Below, piece after piece: positions 8,080-16,675 of a DNA stretch of 64,000 nt. The notes below the pieces were generated by a model that was not told the DNA's origin, made no database searches, and worked only from the letters and a program-made list of their open reading frames with translations. Position numbers and translations under genes: made by a program. This DNA comes from Adhaeribacter_A terreus (lineage in GTDB: Bacteria; Bacteroidota; Bacteroidia; Cytophagales; Hymenobacteraceae), in NCBI RefSeq assembly GCF_042657365.1, contig NZ_JBHSKT010000014.1, forward strand, positions 1 to 64,000, written 5' to 3'. Numbering within the stretch: position 1 is the first letter of the stretch; the number at the start of each line of letters is the position of its first letter.

Positions 8080-10932
8080 TTAATTCGCCAGCTCGAATCT
8101 GGTAACTACAAACTGGAATGGTGTTGTTTCGGTGGAGGTATCGCTCAGAATGTAATTATAGCGGAAGCCCATGGTCATGGAGAAAAGGCGGAGTACGCGG
8201 AGGTCGGTGAAGAGTTCAGCGCCGGTGGAGTTGAGGTTTTCTTTAGTGGTAAGAAGTTCGACTTTGGAACGATCGTAGAACAGGTTGGTGCGGAAACGTT
8301 GCAGGAACAGGATGCGGCCTAAAGCAAGATCGGGATACCAAATTGGGAATTCGTAGTTGGCAGAAGCTACCCAGATCTTGCTGAACGGATCAGATTTGTA
8401 GCCGCGCGGCATGATGAAGTTATCTGAAAAACGATAGGTTTCCTGCACTTCTTCCTTCTTCCAGCGGCCTTCCAGGTGGAATGAATGCGTTTTCTTCAGG
8501 CCGGGAAAATACAAAACTGTGTTCGCAAATAGGCGTTCCGTGGCATCGTTTATAGCCCTTTGGTATTGCAGTTGCGCGATCTGGCCCCAGCGGGGTTTTA
8601 CGTGCTGACGGGCCTGCGGTAAAAGTCTGCTGAAATTCAGCGTGGTTTTATAGGCGTAAAAATTTGTGGCAATTTCTTCTCCTGTGGTTTCTGCGTTTGG
8701 TACAAAATCTATATCGTAATAGCCGAAAGCGCCGCCAATTTCCAGGTTTGTGCGGTATTTGCCCTGGGTTAACCGGAACGGGAATTTTATACCAGCCAGG
8801 CCGTATTTTTCAGTCCACTCCTGTTCCAGCACAGTTGTTTCCAGGGTGGTTCTGATCTCGGCTTTCCGGCGGGTTTGCAGGCCGTATTCCAGCTCGAAAA
8901 CCGGATAAAAGGCAGCGTAAGTCAGGTTGATTTTAGAGCCGAGCGCATTTTCATTGGTGTTGTAGAAAATGCCCAAGGTACCGCGCATGGTGCTCATCAG
9001 GTTGCGGGTGTAAAATTCGGCGCCGTATTCGTTATTGCCAAACATCGGGAACCAGCCGTAGATATTGAAAAGGCCGGCGGTCAGAGAGTGGTATCTTTTA
9101 ACTGGATAGTTTTGGCGGAAAGTAGAATCGGTTATATCCTGGTTTCCGGGGCGCTGCAGCAAAGGTTCGTGTAAGTTTATGTCGGTATTTTGTACCGGAG
9201 TAAGTTCTTCCCAGTTTGCGGGGTTTAATGCAGTTTCAGCAAGTTCATAGCCTTTTGCGGTGTAATTGCTGTAGAGCAGTTTCTGGCCGTTTTCCGATAT
9301 CGTTGGTTCGTAGGCTCCAAACCGCACGGACGTTATTTGGTAGATCTTTCCGGTGGCAGTTTCCAGGGCATAAATGTTATCGATGCTGGTGAAGCCTGCT
9401 GAAAAGTACACGTAATTTCCGGCGGGGAACGGACGACTGACCGGCACGGTGGTGTAAGACAGCAAGGTTCTGGTTTCGCCGGTTTGGGTATTGGTCTGGA
9501 GCAGGCTGTTGCCCTGGTTGTTTACGGCTATGGTTACCACATTTTCATTATCGTGTTGCCAGCGCGGTTGCGCCAGGAACGGGTTTCCGGGATTAGGTAA
9601 TTCGCGCAGGAGTTTTCCGGATTGGGCTTCTAAAACTACCAGGCGGTTTTTGCCGGCATTATCGGAATGCACGGCAATTATTTTGCTTCCGTCGGGCGAA
9701 GGTGCGGGCGCGAAATAGCGGGTTTTGGAAGTTAGTTTTCTGGTTTTACCGGTTTTGAAATTATAGGTCTTGATGATGGAATAATCGCGATTGATCCAGC
9801 GTTTGTCGAAACCCGATTCGGCCCAGGTCATGAATTCATTATTGGCGGCAAACATTACGTGGTCGTCGGTGTAAATGCCATGCACGAACATTTTCTCTTC
9901 GGAACCGTCCGGATGGATCTTATAAAAGGCCCGGATCTCATCGAAAGCATCTTTCAAAATGATCATGGAACCATCGGGCAGCTCATGCGGAAAGCGGTAA
10001 TTGGTGTAAGTTTTTCCGGGATCTTTGGTGATGACTTTTTGGGCCGAAAAGGATAGCTTTTTTTCGGTTTGCTGGAAAATACTGTCGAGCTCTTTTACGG
10101 TCTGGTTGTAGAGTGTTTTGGTGGAATAGCCGGTGTGCTTTTTCAGACTGCGGTTAAAACCATAAACCGGATTTTTATGGTAAGTATCGTAAACAACTTT
10201 TTGCCAGATGCTATCGCCGTAATCGCGCCGGAGTTTGGTGGTCATGTAATAACCGATGCGGTACGGGTTGGGCACAAAATCTTTGAAAGAGGCCGGGTAA
10301 TTCGCTTTTTCGTAGTTGAAGTGGTAGTTGCTTAAACGCATGGCGCGGTATTCCATGTGAAAACGCGGTTGCCTACCGCGGCCGGCTTTGGTGAGCAGCG
10401 TTTCCGAAGTTACCGCATCGCCTTCCCGGAACCATAATGGCTGATTGATGAGCGCATGCAACAGCCAGCCGGTTTGCCCCATCAGAACCTTTAAAGGCAA
10501 AGTAAAACCCTGATTTGCCATGTAAAATTGCTGCGCGTGGCGGTATTCGTGCACGGTTAAATAATCGAACCAGGGAACCGGACCGGTGAAGAGATTTTGT
10601 GGTGGCGTAATGTAAAATTCGTTTCGCCAGGGCGCCGGCGTAGCAAAACCGGCCGGTAATGAAGACTGGTTCTGTATGATGGTTGGAATACGTTTAGTTT
10701 TCCCGGTTCCGATGAAACTTTTATCGTTTACCCGCTGATAAGCCATGATGCCGGCCGCACGGTAAGCCATTGAATCGAACCCTTCGGGGAAAATTACCTT
10801 GCCGGCCGGTGTAGAAATCTGATTCCATTTCAGGGAAGGCGGGTTGAGGCCGATCTCTTCCTGTGCGAAACTGTTTTGTGTAATAAAGAAAGGTAGCAAA
10901 AACGGTATGCAAAACCGGATAAAAACTCGCAT
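8080..10932 (-). CDS. Exported gluzincin-like protease / beta-propeller / outer-membrane barrel protein
   Basis: 950 residues with a signal peptide ending near FAQ (residue 24). An N-terminal region carries HEYRH (about residue 130), an HExxH zinc site, followed by FREGDAVTSE, which can supply the third Glu ligand as in peptidase-MA-like gluzincins. Residues about 310-580 hold TolB/PD40-type propeller repeats (FAPAPSPDGSKIIAVHS, EPTISENGQKLLYSNY). The last roughly 320 residues look like a transmembrane beta barrel ending in alternating hydrophobics (PFQFVVTRFELAN). The architecture suggests an outer-membrane anchored peptidase; the substrate is unknown. Transcribed alone. Confidence 0.75.
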   Translation of the reverse strand: MRVFIRFCIPFLLPFFITQNSFAQEEIGLNPPSLKWNQISTPAGKVIFPEGFDSMAYRAAGIMAYQRVNDKSFIGTGKTKRIPTIIQNQSSLPAGFATPAPWRNEFYITPPQNLFTGPVPWFDYLTVHEYRHAQQFYMANQGFTLPLKVLMGQTGWLLHALINQPLWFREGDAVTSETLLTKAGRGRQPRFHMEYRAMRLSNYHFNYEKANYPASFKDFVPNPYRIGYYMTTKLRRDYGDSIWQKVVYDTYHKNPVYGFNRSLKKHTGYSTKTLYNQTVKELDSIFQQTEKKLSFSAQKVITKDPGKTYTNYRFPHELPDGSMIILKDAFDEIRAFYKIHPDGSEEKMFVHGIYTDDHVMFAANNEFMTWAESGFDKRWINRDYSIIKTYNFKTGKTRKLTSKTRYFAPAPSPDGSKIIAVHSDNAGKNRLVVLEAQSGKLLRELPNPGNPFLAQPRWQHDNENVVTIAVNNQGNSLLQTNTQTGETRTLLSYTTVPVSRPFPAGNYVYFSAGFTSIDNIYALETATGKIYQITSVRFGAYEPTISENGQKLLYSNYTAKGYELAETALNPANWEELTPVQNTDINLHEPLLQRPGNQDITDSTFRQNYPVKRYHSLTAGLFNIYGWFPMFGNNEYGAEFYTRNLMSTMRGTLGIFYNTNENALGSKINLTYAAFYPVFELEYGLQTRRKAEIRTTLETTVLEQEWTEKYGLAGIKFPFRLTQGKYRTNLEIGGAFGYYDIDFVPNAETTGEEIATNFYAYKTTLNFSRLLPQARQHVKPRWGQIAQLQYQRAINDATERLFANTVLYFPGLKKTHSFHLEGRWKKEEVQETYRFSDNFIMPRGYKSDPFSKIWVASANYEFPIWYPDLALGRILFLQRFRTNLFYDRSKVELLTTKENLNSTGAELFTDLRVLRLFSMTMGFRYNYILSDTSTETTPFQFVVTRFELAN

Positions 10933-11078
10933 AAGCCTGTGGTTTTAAACGTGCACCGGTTTTGCTTTACGGAAGTGCAAGGATATAGATTAAACAAGCC
11001 CTTTCTCGCACATAAATGCATTTCTGAATTATTCTTTCTGGTATTAAAATAGGAACAGAAAACAGAAATGTTCGCAGA

Positions 11079-11107
11079 AAAAAAGCTGCTTTTACAAGCA
11101 GCTTTTT
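11079..11107 (-). terminator. Bidirectional hairpin terminator, serves the PfpI-family gene
   Basis: AAAAAGCTGCTT and AAGCAGCTTTTT form a 12-bp stem with a 3-nt loop; on the minus strand it ends in T and lies about 80 bp after the stop of the DJ-1/PfpI gene. Confidence 0.75.
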
Positions 11108-11183
11108 AAAGATTCAAGGACCTTCACCTATCTAAAGCAGAAGTTTTTTTTAAATTTTAATAATGCTGAACAGATTCTTTCAA

Positions 11184-11867
11184 TTACTTATTCTTAAGCA
11201 ATTCCAGCAACTTTTTAGCAGCTTCTTCTGAGGACGCCGGATTCTGGCCGGTAACGAGCAAACCATCCTGAATTACATTCACGGCCCAATCATCTTTCTT
11301 GGTAAAATGGCCACCTTTATTTTTCAATTCGTCTTCCAGTAAAAATGGAACAACTTTGGTTAAACCAACAGCTTCTTCTTCGGAATTGGTGAAACCGGTT
11401 ACGTTTTTGCCTTTTACCAGCGGTTCACCATTTTCGTCTTTAGCTTGCAGAAGAACCGAGGGCGCATGACACACAGCCGCTACCGGTTTTTTATTTGCCC
11501 AGAATGCTTCGATCAGTTTCTGGGAATCTTTATTGCCGGCAAGATCCCAGAGCGGGCCATGACCACCGGGAAAGAAAACGCCATCGTAATCTGTAGCCGA
11601 AACTTCAGAAAGCCTTGTTGTTTGCGCTAATAATTTTTGCAGATCAGGGTCGGCTTTAAAGCGTTTGGTAGCTTCCGTCTGGTTTTCGGGTGCATCGCTT
11701 TTTGGGTCAATTGGAGGCTGTCCGCCTTCAGGAGATGCAAGCGTTATCTCTGCGCCAGCATCTTTAAAAACGTAATATGGTGCGGCAAACTCTTCGATCC
11801 AGAAGCCGGTTTTTTCGCCGGTATCACCCAGCTTGTCGTGCGAAGTAAGCACCATCAGTACTTTCAT
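11184..11867 (-). CDS. DJ-1/PfpI family protein (type 1 glutamine amidotransferase domain, Hsp31-like)
   Basis: 227 residues. Conserved elements: GFWIEEFAAPYYVFKDAGAE (about 21-40), the acidic motif YDGVFFPGGHGPLWDL (about 95-109), and the nucleophile elbow AVCHAPSVLL with Cys at about residue 134. These match the Hsp31-like branch of DJ-1/PfpI, whose members act as glutathione-independent glyoxalases or protein deglycases. The cytoplasmic product probably handles methylglyoxal or stress damage. It has its own terminator and is followed upstream by a 400-bp gap holding copies of the dispersed 30-bp element. Confidence 0.88.
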   Translation of the reverse strand: MKVLMVLTSHDKLGDTGEKTGFWIEEFAAPYYVFKDAGAEITLASPEGGQPPIDPKSDAPENQTEATKRFKADPDLQKLLAQTTRLSEVSATDYDGVFFPGGHGPLWDLAGNKDSQKLIEAFWANKKPVAAVCHAPSVLLQAKDENGEPLVKGKNVTGFTNSEEEAVGLTKVVPFLLEDELKNKGGHFTKKDDWAVNVIQDGLLVTGQNPASSEEAAKKLLELLKNK

Positions 11868-12270
11868 AGTTTTATTATTTTCGGTTTAAAAAAGTGATCT
11901 TACATGCTAAAACAGTTTTTCAGCCTGAAACCATAGCGTTTTCTTACGAAAGCATACATACAAAATCAGGCTTCATTTCTGGAGACCATGCGAAGGTTTA
12001 TAACCAACGACCTGTGAAAAAGTTTTATTAATGTTCCATTTGGACTATGCATCGCCAACATTAAATCTGAAAAATCAGAAGGGAAATTGTTTCTGATTAA
12101 GAGTCATTAAGCTTGAAACCCAGAATTAAGATCACAGAAAATTAGTAATAAGTTTTCAGGGCTAAAAGCATAGCGTTTTATTTCTTAAAAAATAAAAAAG
12201 TGGTGCCGGACCGTATATCCGACACCACTTTTTTTGATCGTGGATTTCCAAAAGTTGCAATACGTTAAGT
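11868..12270. other. Intergenic region with two dispersed 30-bp elements and a terminator
   Basis: Element copies in reverse orientation lie at about 11908-11946 (AGTTTTTCAGCCTGAAACC, then ATAGCGTTTTC) and 12150-12183 (AAAAGCATAGCGTTTTA). A hairpin terminator lies at 12197-12234. No gene is seen. Confidence 0.7.
12197..12234 (-). terminator. Bidirectional hairpin terminator
   Basis: AAAAAGTGGTG-CCGGA and TCCG-ACACCACTTTTT form a long, nearly perfect stem flanked by A and T runs; it lies about 35 bp after the stop of the 170-residue gene on the minus strand. Confidence 0.8.
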
Positions 12271-12783
12271 TTATAACATTTGGCCTTTTACCTTTTTCTT
12301 CTTTTTTCCGCCTTTGGTTAAAAGCGCAATTACGCCTACGGTTAAAAGGGTACCCATGGCTACGCGGTATATGGCTGCTGCTTTATCATGCTTGAATTTC
12401 CCTTTGTAGCCTTTTTCGGCCAGAATATTTGGGAAAATACCGTGGGCAATATCTTCAATAACGCCTTCAACTACATTTATCCGGTCGGCCAGTACCAGCG
12501 GCAACCAATGGCCGTATTCGTTTTCGCTGTTGGTAAAAGCCATTCTTCTTATCATGCCGCTTAAACCGGAAGGCGGGGAAGTGGTACCAAAAACGGCTGA
12601 TAAATTTGGCCGTTCGTTGGAGTGCAACACTTCCACGGTTTCGGGTTGCAAAGTAGGTCTCACCCATTCAGGATCTTCTGCAACGTTCATCCGGTCCCGC
12701 ATGGGGTAAGTCGGGTCGTTTTTAGGGTCGGCATCTATCCCCCACCCTTTTATATGCGCAAATTTTTCTGGTGTAATTTCCAT
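12271..12783 (-). CDS. Unrecognised 170-residue protein with C-terminal membrane helix
   Basis: I chose the ATG at 12783, giving MEITPEKFAHIKGWGIDADP at the start and placing the gene 14 bp after the alcohol dehydrogenase stop. A longer frame would overlap that gene. The first 120 residues are soluble and Pro/Asn-rich with WGIDADPKNDPTYPMRDRM and HWLPLVLADRINVVEG. One hydrophobic helix lies near residues 142-156, followed by a Lys-rich tail (GGKKKKKVKG). No family recognised. The tight spacing means it is co-transcribed with the dehydrogenase, so it may act with it at the membrane, but this is inference. Confidence 0.7.
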   Translation of the reverse strand: MEITPEKFAHIKGWGIDADPKNDPTYPMRDRMNVAEDPEWVRPTLQPETVEVLHSNERPNLSAVFGTTSPPSGLSGMIRRMAFTNSENEYGHWLPLVLADRINVVEGVIEDIAHGIFPNILAEKGYKGKFKHDKAAAIYRVAMGTLLTVGVIALLTKGGKKKKKVKGQML

Positions 12784-12796
12784 GGTTTTACTGTTT

Positions 12797-13951
12797 TTAT
12801 CTGGCTGATGGTGGAATAAGTACAGGCTTAATGCAGTTATCAAGTTTGTCGGAGAAAATGCGGTAAGCATCTGCGGCTTCTTCTAAAGGCACGCGGTGGG
12901 TAATAAGTTTTTTTGGCTCAAGAATACCGTTTTGCACGTGCTCGATCAGGCGTGGCAGTAACCGTTTTACAGATGCCTGGTTGGCCCGGATGGTTAACCC
13001 TTTATTCAGCACATTTCCGATCGGAACCAGATTATCGGTAGGCCCATAAACCCCGACAATGGAAACCACGCCGCCTTTTTTCACGGAATTAATTGCCCAG
13101 TGCAAAGCGGTAGCCGAACCAGCCTGAATAAGCGTTTTGCGGCCGGTAAATGTTTGCAATGCATCGCCGGTTGCTTCCGCGCCCACAGCATCTATTACTA
13201 CATCGGCACCCATCCAATCGGTAATTTTCTTGATGAAAAGTACCGGGTCATCCATATCTTTTTTGAAGTTATAAGCTTCGCATTGGGCGTAGTCTTTCAC
13301 GAATTCGAGGCGGTAATCAATTTCATCGAGCACAATTACGCGGCCTGCTCCAAAAAGCCAGGAACAACGTGCTGCCATAATACCAATTGGTCCGGCGCCG
13401 AAAACCACTACTGTATCGCCTTTCTGGATGCTGGCCATTTCGGCAGCCTGGTAACCGGTTGGCACTACGTCGGTCAGCAAAACGGCATCATCCGGGTCCA
13501 TGCCTGGCGGAATTACGGTTGGGCCTACGTTGGCATATGGTACGCGCACATATTCGGCCTGCCCGCCATCGTAACCGCCGGCTGTATGCGAATACCCGAA
13601 AATACCGCCTACCGCGGTTGCTTCCGGGTTCGATTCGTGGCAATTCCCGAACAAGCCCTGTTTACAGAAATGGCAGCGGCCGCAGGCAATATTGAACGGC
13701 ACAAGAACCATATCGCCGGTTTTCAACTTGGTAACTTCCGAACCGATCTCTACTACTTCGCCAATAAATTCGTGGCCAAAAGTCATGCCTACACGGGTAT
13801 CGGGTACGTTGCCGTTGTATAAATGCAGGTCTGAACCGCAAATGCAGGAACGCGTTACCCGCACAATAGCATCTTCCGGGTGTTTAATTTCCGGCATTGG
13901 TTTGTCACTCACACGTATCCGGCGGATTCCGCGGTAATTGGTTGCTAACAT
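12797..13951 (-). CDS. Zinc-dependent medium-chain alcohol dehydrogenase
   Basis: 384 residues. The catalytic zinc site is visible as CICGSDLHLYNG (Cys about 37) and GHEFIGEVVEIG (about 59-70). The structural zinc loop is CGRCHFCKQGLFGNC (about 90-104). The Rossmann motif is VVVFGAGPIGIMAARC (about 183-198). This is the GSH-independent formaldehyde-dehydrogenase-like branch of the MDR family, oxidising alcohols or aldehydes with NAD(P). It is first in a two-gene operon with the 170-residue protein, and a 16-bp dyad lies about 50 bp upstream of its start. Confidence 0.9.
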   Translation of the reverse strand: MLATNYRGIRRIRVSDKPMPEIKHPEDAIVRVTRSCICGSDLHLYNGNVPDTRVGMTFGHEFIGEVVEIGSEVTKLKTGDMVLVPFNIACGRCHFCKQGLFGNCHESNPEATAVGGIFGYSHTAGGYDGGQAEYVRVPYANVGPTVIPPGMDPDDAVLLTDVVPTGYQAAEMASIQKGDTVVVFGAGPIGIMAARCSWLFGAGRVIVLDEIDYRLEFVKDYAQCEAYNFKKDMDDPVLFIKKITDWMGADVVIDAVGAEATGDALQTFTGRKTLIQAGSATALHWAINSVKKGGVVSIVGVYGPTDNLVPIGNVLNKGLTIRANQASVKRLLPRLIEHVQNGILEPKKLITHRVPLEEAADAYRIFSDKLDNCIKPVLIPPSAR

Positions 13952-14307
13952 ACAAAGATCCTCACTGGTTAAAATGATACATACATCCTGCTATTCAATA
14001 TTTCGGAATAATCCGAACATGGAATTATTTGTTGAAAAGCAGTTGAATAAATACTGATATATACTTTTATTGTTACATTACATATTTACATTTTCATTTC
14101 ATGAGGCATTTATACGCATTCAGAAATCTGCGTATCGGACTGGTTCCGGTAAATTTTTAAGTAGAAAACTTTCGCAGAAATGGCAGCAGAATAAGTTAAA
14201 GGAACTGCTATAAATTTAACCCTGCCGCATTTAATCCGTTAATTTCCGAAACCGGAATTTTGGTTTGTAAAGTCAGAAAATTTCAGAATCAAAAACTTAA
14301 ATTTCCT
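13952..14307. other. Divergent intergenic region
   Basis: Lies between the dehydrogenase (minus) and DoxX (plus). Besides the dyad at 14002-14017 it is AT-rich with no gene. A TTG at 14260 in the DoxX frame is not favoured as a start. Confidence 0.6.
14002..14017 (-). promoter_or_regulatory. Candidate operator, TTCGGA-N4-TCCGAA
   Basis: Perfect 6-bp inverted arms around ATAA, 50-66 bp upstream of the zinc alcohol dehydrogenase start and about 290 bp before the DoxX gene. Its placement suits a dimeric repressor site. No regulator gene adjoins it. Confidence 0.45.
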
Positions 14308-14709
14308 ATGGAACGGTTTCTCGGAAAATTCTCGCCTTATCTTTATGCTATTCTGCGCCTGGTTTCGGGTTTAATGTTTGCCATGCATGGCAGTCAGAAA
14401 TTGCTGGCCTGGCCCGGAGATAAACCAGCAGTTGAATTAGCTTCGCTGATGGGTTTTGCCGGAATAGTGGAACTGGTTGGAGGATTGATGATCGCTTTCG
14501 GTTTTTTAGCCGGTTATGCTGCTTTTATTGCCAGCGGTCAGATGGCTTTTGCGTATTTTATGGTTCATGCGCCGCAGGGTTCCTTGCCAATTTTAAATCA
14601 GGGTGAACTGGCAGTATTGTATTGTTTTCTGTTCCTCTACATTGCTTCCAAAGGTTCAGGAATATGGAGTATCGATACGCTCTGGAAACCTGCAACGGTT
14701 AAGCCATAA
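14308..14709 (+). CDS. DoxX family membrane protein
   Basis: ATG 14308 gives 133 residues beginning MERFLGKFSPYLYAILRLVS. Four membrane helices (about 11-30, 48-66, 70-90, 103-121) and the motif GLMFAMHGSQKLLAW followed by GIVELVGGLMIAFGFL are typical of DoxX/DoxD-like proteins. Members are inner-membrane proteins often linked to oxidative-stress or thiosulfate:quinone functions, but the role of this one is not known. It stands alone and is transcribed divergently from the alcohol dehydrogenase. Confidence 0.88.
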   Translation: MERFLGKFSPYLYAILRLVSGLMFAMHGSQKLLAWPGDKPAVELASLMGFAGIVELVGGLMIAFGFLAGYAAFIASGQMAFAYFMVHAPQGSLPILNQGELAVLYCFLFLYIASKGSGIWSIDTLWKPATVKP

Positions 14710-14997
14710 ACCTTAATTTTCAGTTACAGAGCTTAAACTATTTTTCTGAAGATCCGTCAGTTTTTAACCTGAAAACAATACCATTTCAGCAACTAACATT
14801 TTTTTAAAACGGTAGGATATCGGGGCTAAAAACTGCTTTAGTGATCTCAGAAATTCCGGAAGTTGTTTAAAGAACAGGCAAAAAATAATACCATTTTCTT
14901 AAAATTTCCGTATGCGCAATTTGTACTGCAATGTAAACCTTTAAGCGGGCCGTTCGGGCAGAAAAATCCGCTTCATTTGCAGTAGCTTACACAACGC
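14710..14997. repeat. Intergenic region with several dispersed 30-bp elements
   Basis: Three degenerate copies: reverse at about 14757-14790 (CAGTTTTTAACCTGAAAACA, then ATACCATTTC), forward at 14807-14833 (AAAACGGTAGGATATCGGGG, then CTAAAAACTG) and reverse at about 14876-14905 (ATAATACCATTTTC). No gene is seen. Confidence 0.65.
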
Positions 14998-16554
14998 ATG
15001 AAACCAATTTTCACTATTTTATTGTGCCTTTTGTCGGTAGCACAATTGTCGGCACAGGTAATTACGGCTCCCGATACTATTAACCCTCAGAAAGGCAACC
15101 GGGAACAACAACTCAAAAAAATTGAAAGCCGCAAAGAAAAACTATTCTCCGATTCGCTCGGAAATGAACCGGCCAATGCGGTATGGCTCGATTCTACTAA
15201 GTTCAATAAATACGGCGACCTGCTGCACGACGATCCGGAATACAATAAGCGCCAGCCACTCTGGAAACCAGCTGTAGAAGTGGTTGGAGTAAATGCGCTT
15301 TTCATGGCTTTCAACCGTTACGTGGCGAAAGCCGATTATGGCTACGTGACCTTCGATACCTGGAAGCACAACCTGAAAACCGGGCCGGAATGGGACACCG
15401 ACGAATTCGGAATTAACTTTATCGGGCACCCGTACCAGGGAACGTTGTATTACAATGCGGCGCGCACGCAGGGCTATAATTTCTGGCAGTCGGCGCCGTT
15501 TGCGGTAGCCGGAAGCCTGAGCTGGGAATATTTTGGCGAAAACACGCTTCCCTCCTACAACGATATGATCTACACCCCGCTGAATGGCATTGCACTTGGG
15601 GAAATTCTGTACCGCGTAAGCTCTAACATTCTGGACGATCGCACGCGCGGCACCGAACGCACCATCCGGGAAATTTCGGCAGGCCTGATAAACCCGGTGC
15701 GCGGCCTGAACCGCTTGCTCTCCGGACATACCCGTCGCGTAACCAATAAAGAAATTTACCAGAAAGAACCACTCAACCTGACTTTCTTTGCCGGGGTACA
15801 CCGCTTAAATGAACAACAGAACGACGTTTTCGGGGAAGGCGGCAACAAAGCCATGTTGAACGCGCAACTCGATTATGGTAACCCTTTCGAAGATCGTAAA
15901 CGCAAACCGTTCGACCTGTTCCGGTTGCGCGCAGAATTGAGTTATGGCGGAAACGATACCATTGGCGGCACGATCAACAACATTACCGGCTACGGCATTT
16001 TGTTCGGCCGGAATAATCAAATCGGAAAGTTGGCTGTTCAAACCGGTATTTTCCAGTATTACAATTACTGGAACACGCGCAATTTTGATTTGGGTGCCTT
16101 GAGTTTTGGTGGTGGCGTATTAACAAAATTACCGCTTAGTAAACAGATAAATCTTTACACCAACGCGCATTTAGGTATAATTCCGCTGGCCGGTAACAGC
16201 ACTCGTTTCGCTCCGGATTCAGTAGGTCTGCGCGATTATGTTTTTGCAAACGGTATTTCCGGAAAAATAGAAACTACTCTTAGTTTAGGAAAATACGCGA
16301 CGGCGGCTTTGGTTTACAATCATTTCTGGCTGCGCACGTTTGAAGGTCTGGAAGGTACCAATTCCATCGGTATTATTCGTCCGCGCATTACCTTAAACCT
16401 TTTTAAAAACCTGAGCCTGGGCTACGAACATTTCGGGTATTCTACCAACCGCAAACTCCAGGATTTCGCCAACCAGCAAGCTACTATTACCGACCAGAAA
16501 ATATTCCTGCAGATATTCCTGGAAGACCCGCAACGCCGGGGCCGGTATAATTAA
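14998..16554 (+). CDS. DUF3943 outer-membrane/periplasmic protein
   Basis: 518 residues with a signal peptide (MKPIFTILLCLLSVAQLSAQ). The DUF3943 core lies at about residues 95-250, with TFDTWKHNLKTGPEWDTDEF, NFIGHPYQGTLYYNAARTQG and SWEYFGENTLPSYNDM. The C-terminal half has beta-strand periodicity as in an outer-membrane barrel. Function is unknown in the family; the HPYQG segment resembles the core of membrane-embedded lipid-active families, but this is speculative. Single gene, ending at a repeat-derived hairpin. Confidence 0.85.
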   Translation: MKPIFTILLCLLSVAQLSAQVITAPDTINPQKGNREQQLKKIESRKEKLFSDSLGNEPANAVWLDSTKFNKYGDLLHDDPEYNKRQPLWKPAVEVVGVNALFMAFNRYVAKADYGYVTFDTWKHNLKTGPEWDTDEFGINFIGHPYQGTLYYNAARTQGYNFWQSAPFAVAGSLSWEYFGENTLPSYNDMIYTPLNGIALGEILYRVSSNILDDRTRGTERTIREISAGLINPVRGLNRLLSGHTRRVTNKEIYQKEPLNLTFFAGVHRLNEQQNDVFGEGGNKAMLNAQLDYGNPFEDRKRKPFDLFRLRAELSYGGNDTIGGTINNITGYGILFGRNNQIGKLAVQTGIFQYYNYWNTRNFDLGALSFGGGVLTKLPLSKQINLYTNAHLGIIPLAGNSTRFAPDSVGLRDYVFANGISGKIETTLSLGKYATAALVYNHFWLRTFEGLEGTNSIGIIRPRITLNLFKNLSLGYEHFGYSTNRKLQDFANQQATITDQKIFLQIFLEDPQRRGRYN

Positions 16555-16593
16555 TACTTTTTCAGCCATTTTGGCTACCGTTTTTCACCTTTT

Positions 16594-16633
16594 AAACGCT
16601 ATGGTTTTCGAGCAAAAAACAATAGCGTTTTTT
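16594..16633. terminator. Hairpin made of two inverted copies of the dispersed element
   Basis: AAACGCTATGGTTTT and AAAACAATAGCGTTT pair over 15 bp with one mismatch, followed by T's. It sits between two convergent genes, DUF3943 and the ABC exporter, so it can stop transcription both ways. Confidence 0.7.
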
Positions 16634-16675
16634 GTTCGAAATAAGAAAAGCAAGCTGCATATAAACAGGCTTCTA

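Noticed and set aside
13100..13822. 240-codon plus-strand ORF opposite the zinc alcohol dehydrogenase
   Set aside because: It is an antisense shadow of a clearly coding gene with conserved metal-site motifs; no family pattern of its own. The same holds for other long antisense frames such as 5886-6587, 15142-15801 and 35002-35406.
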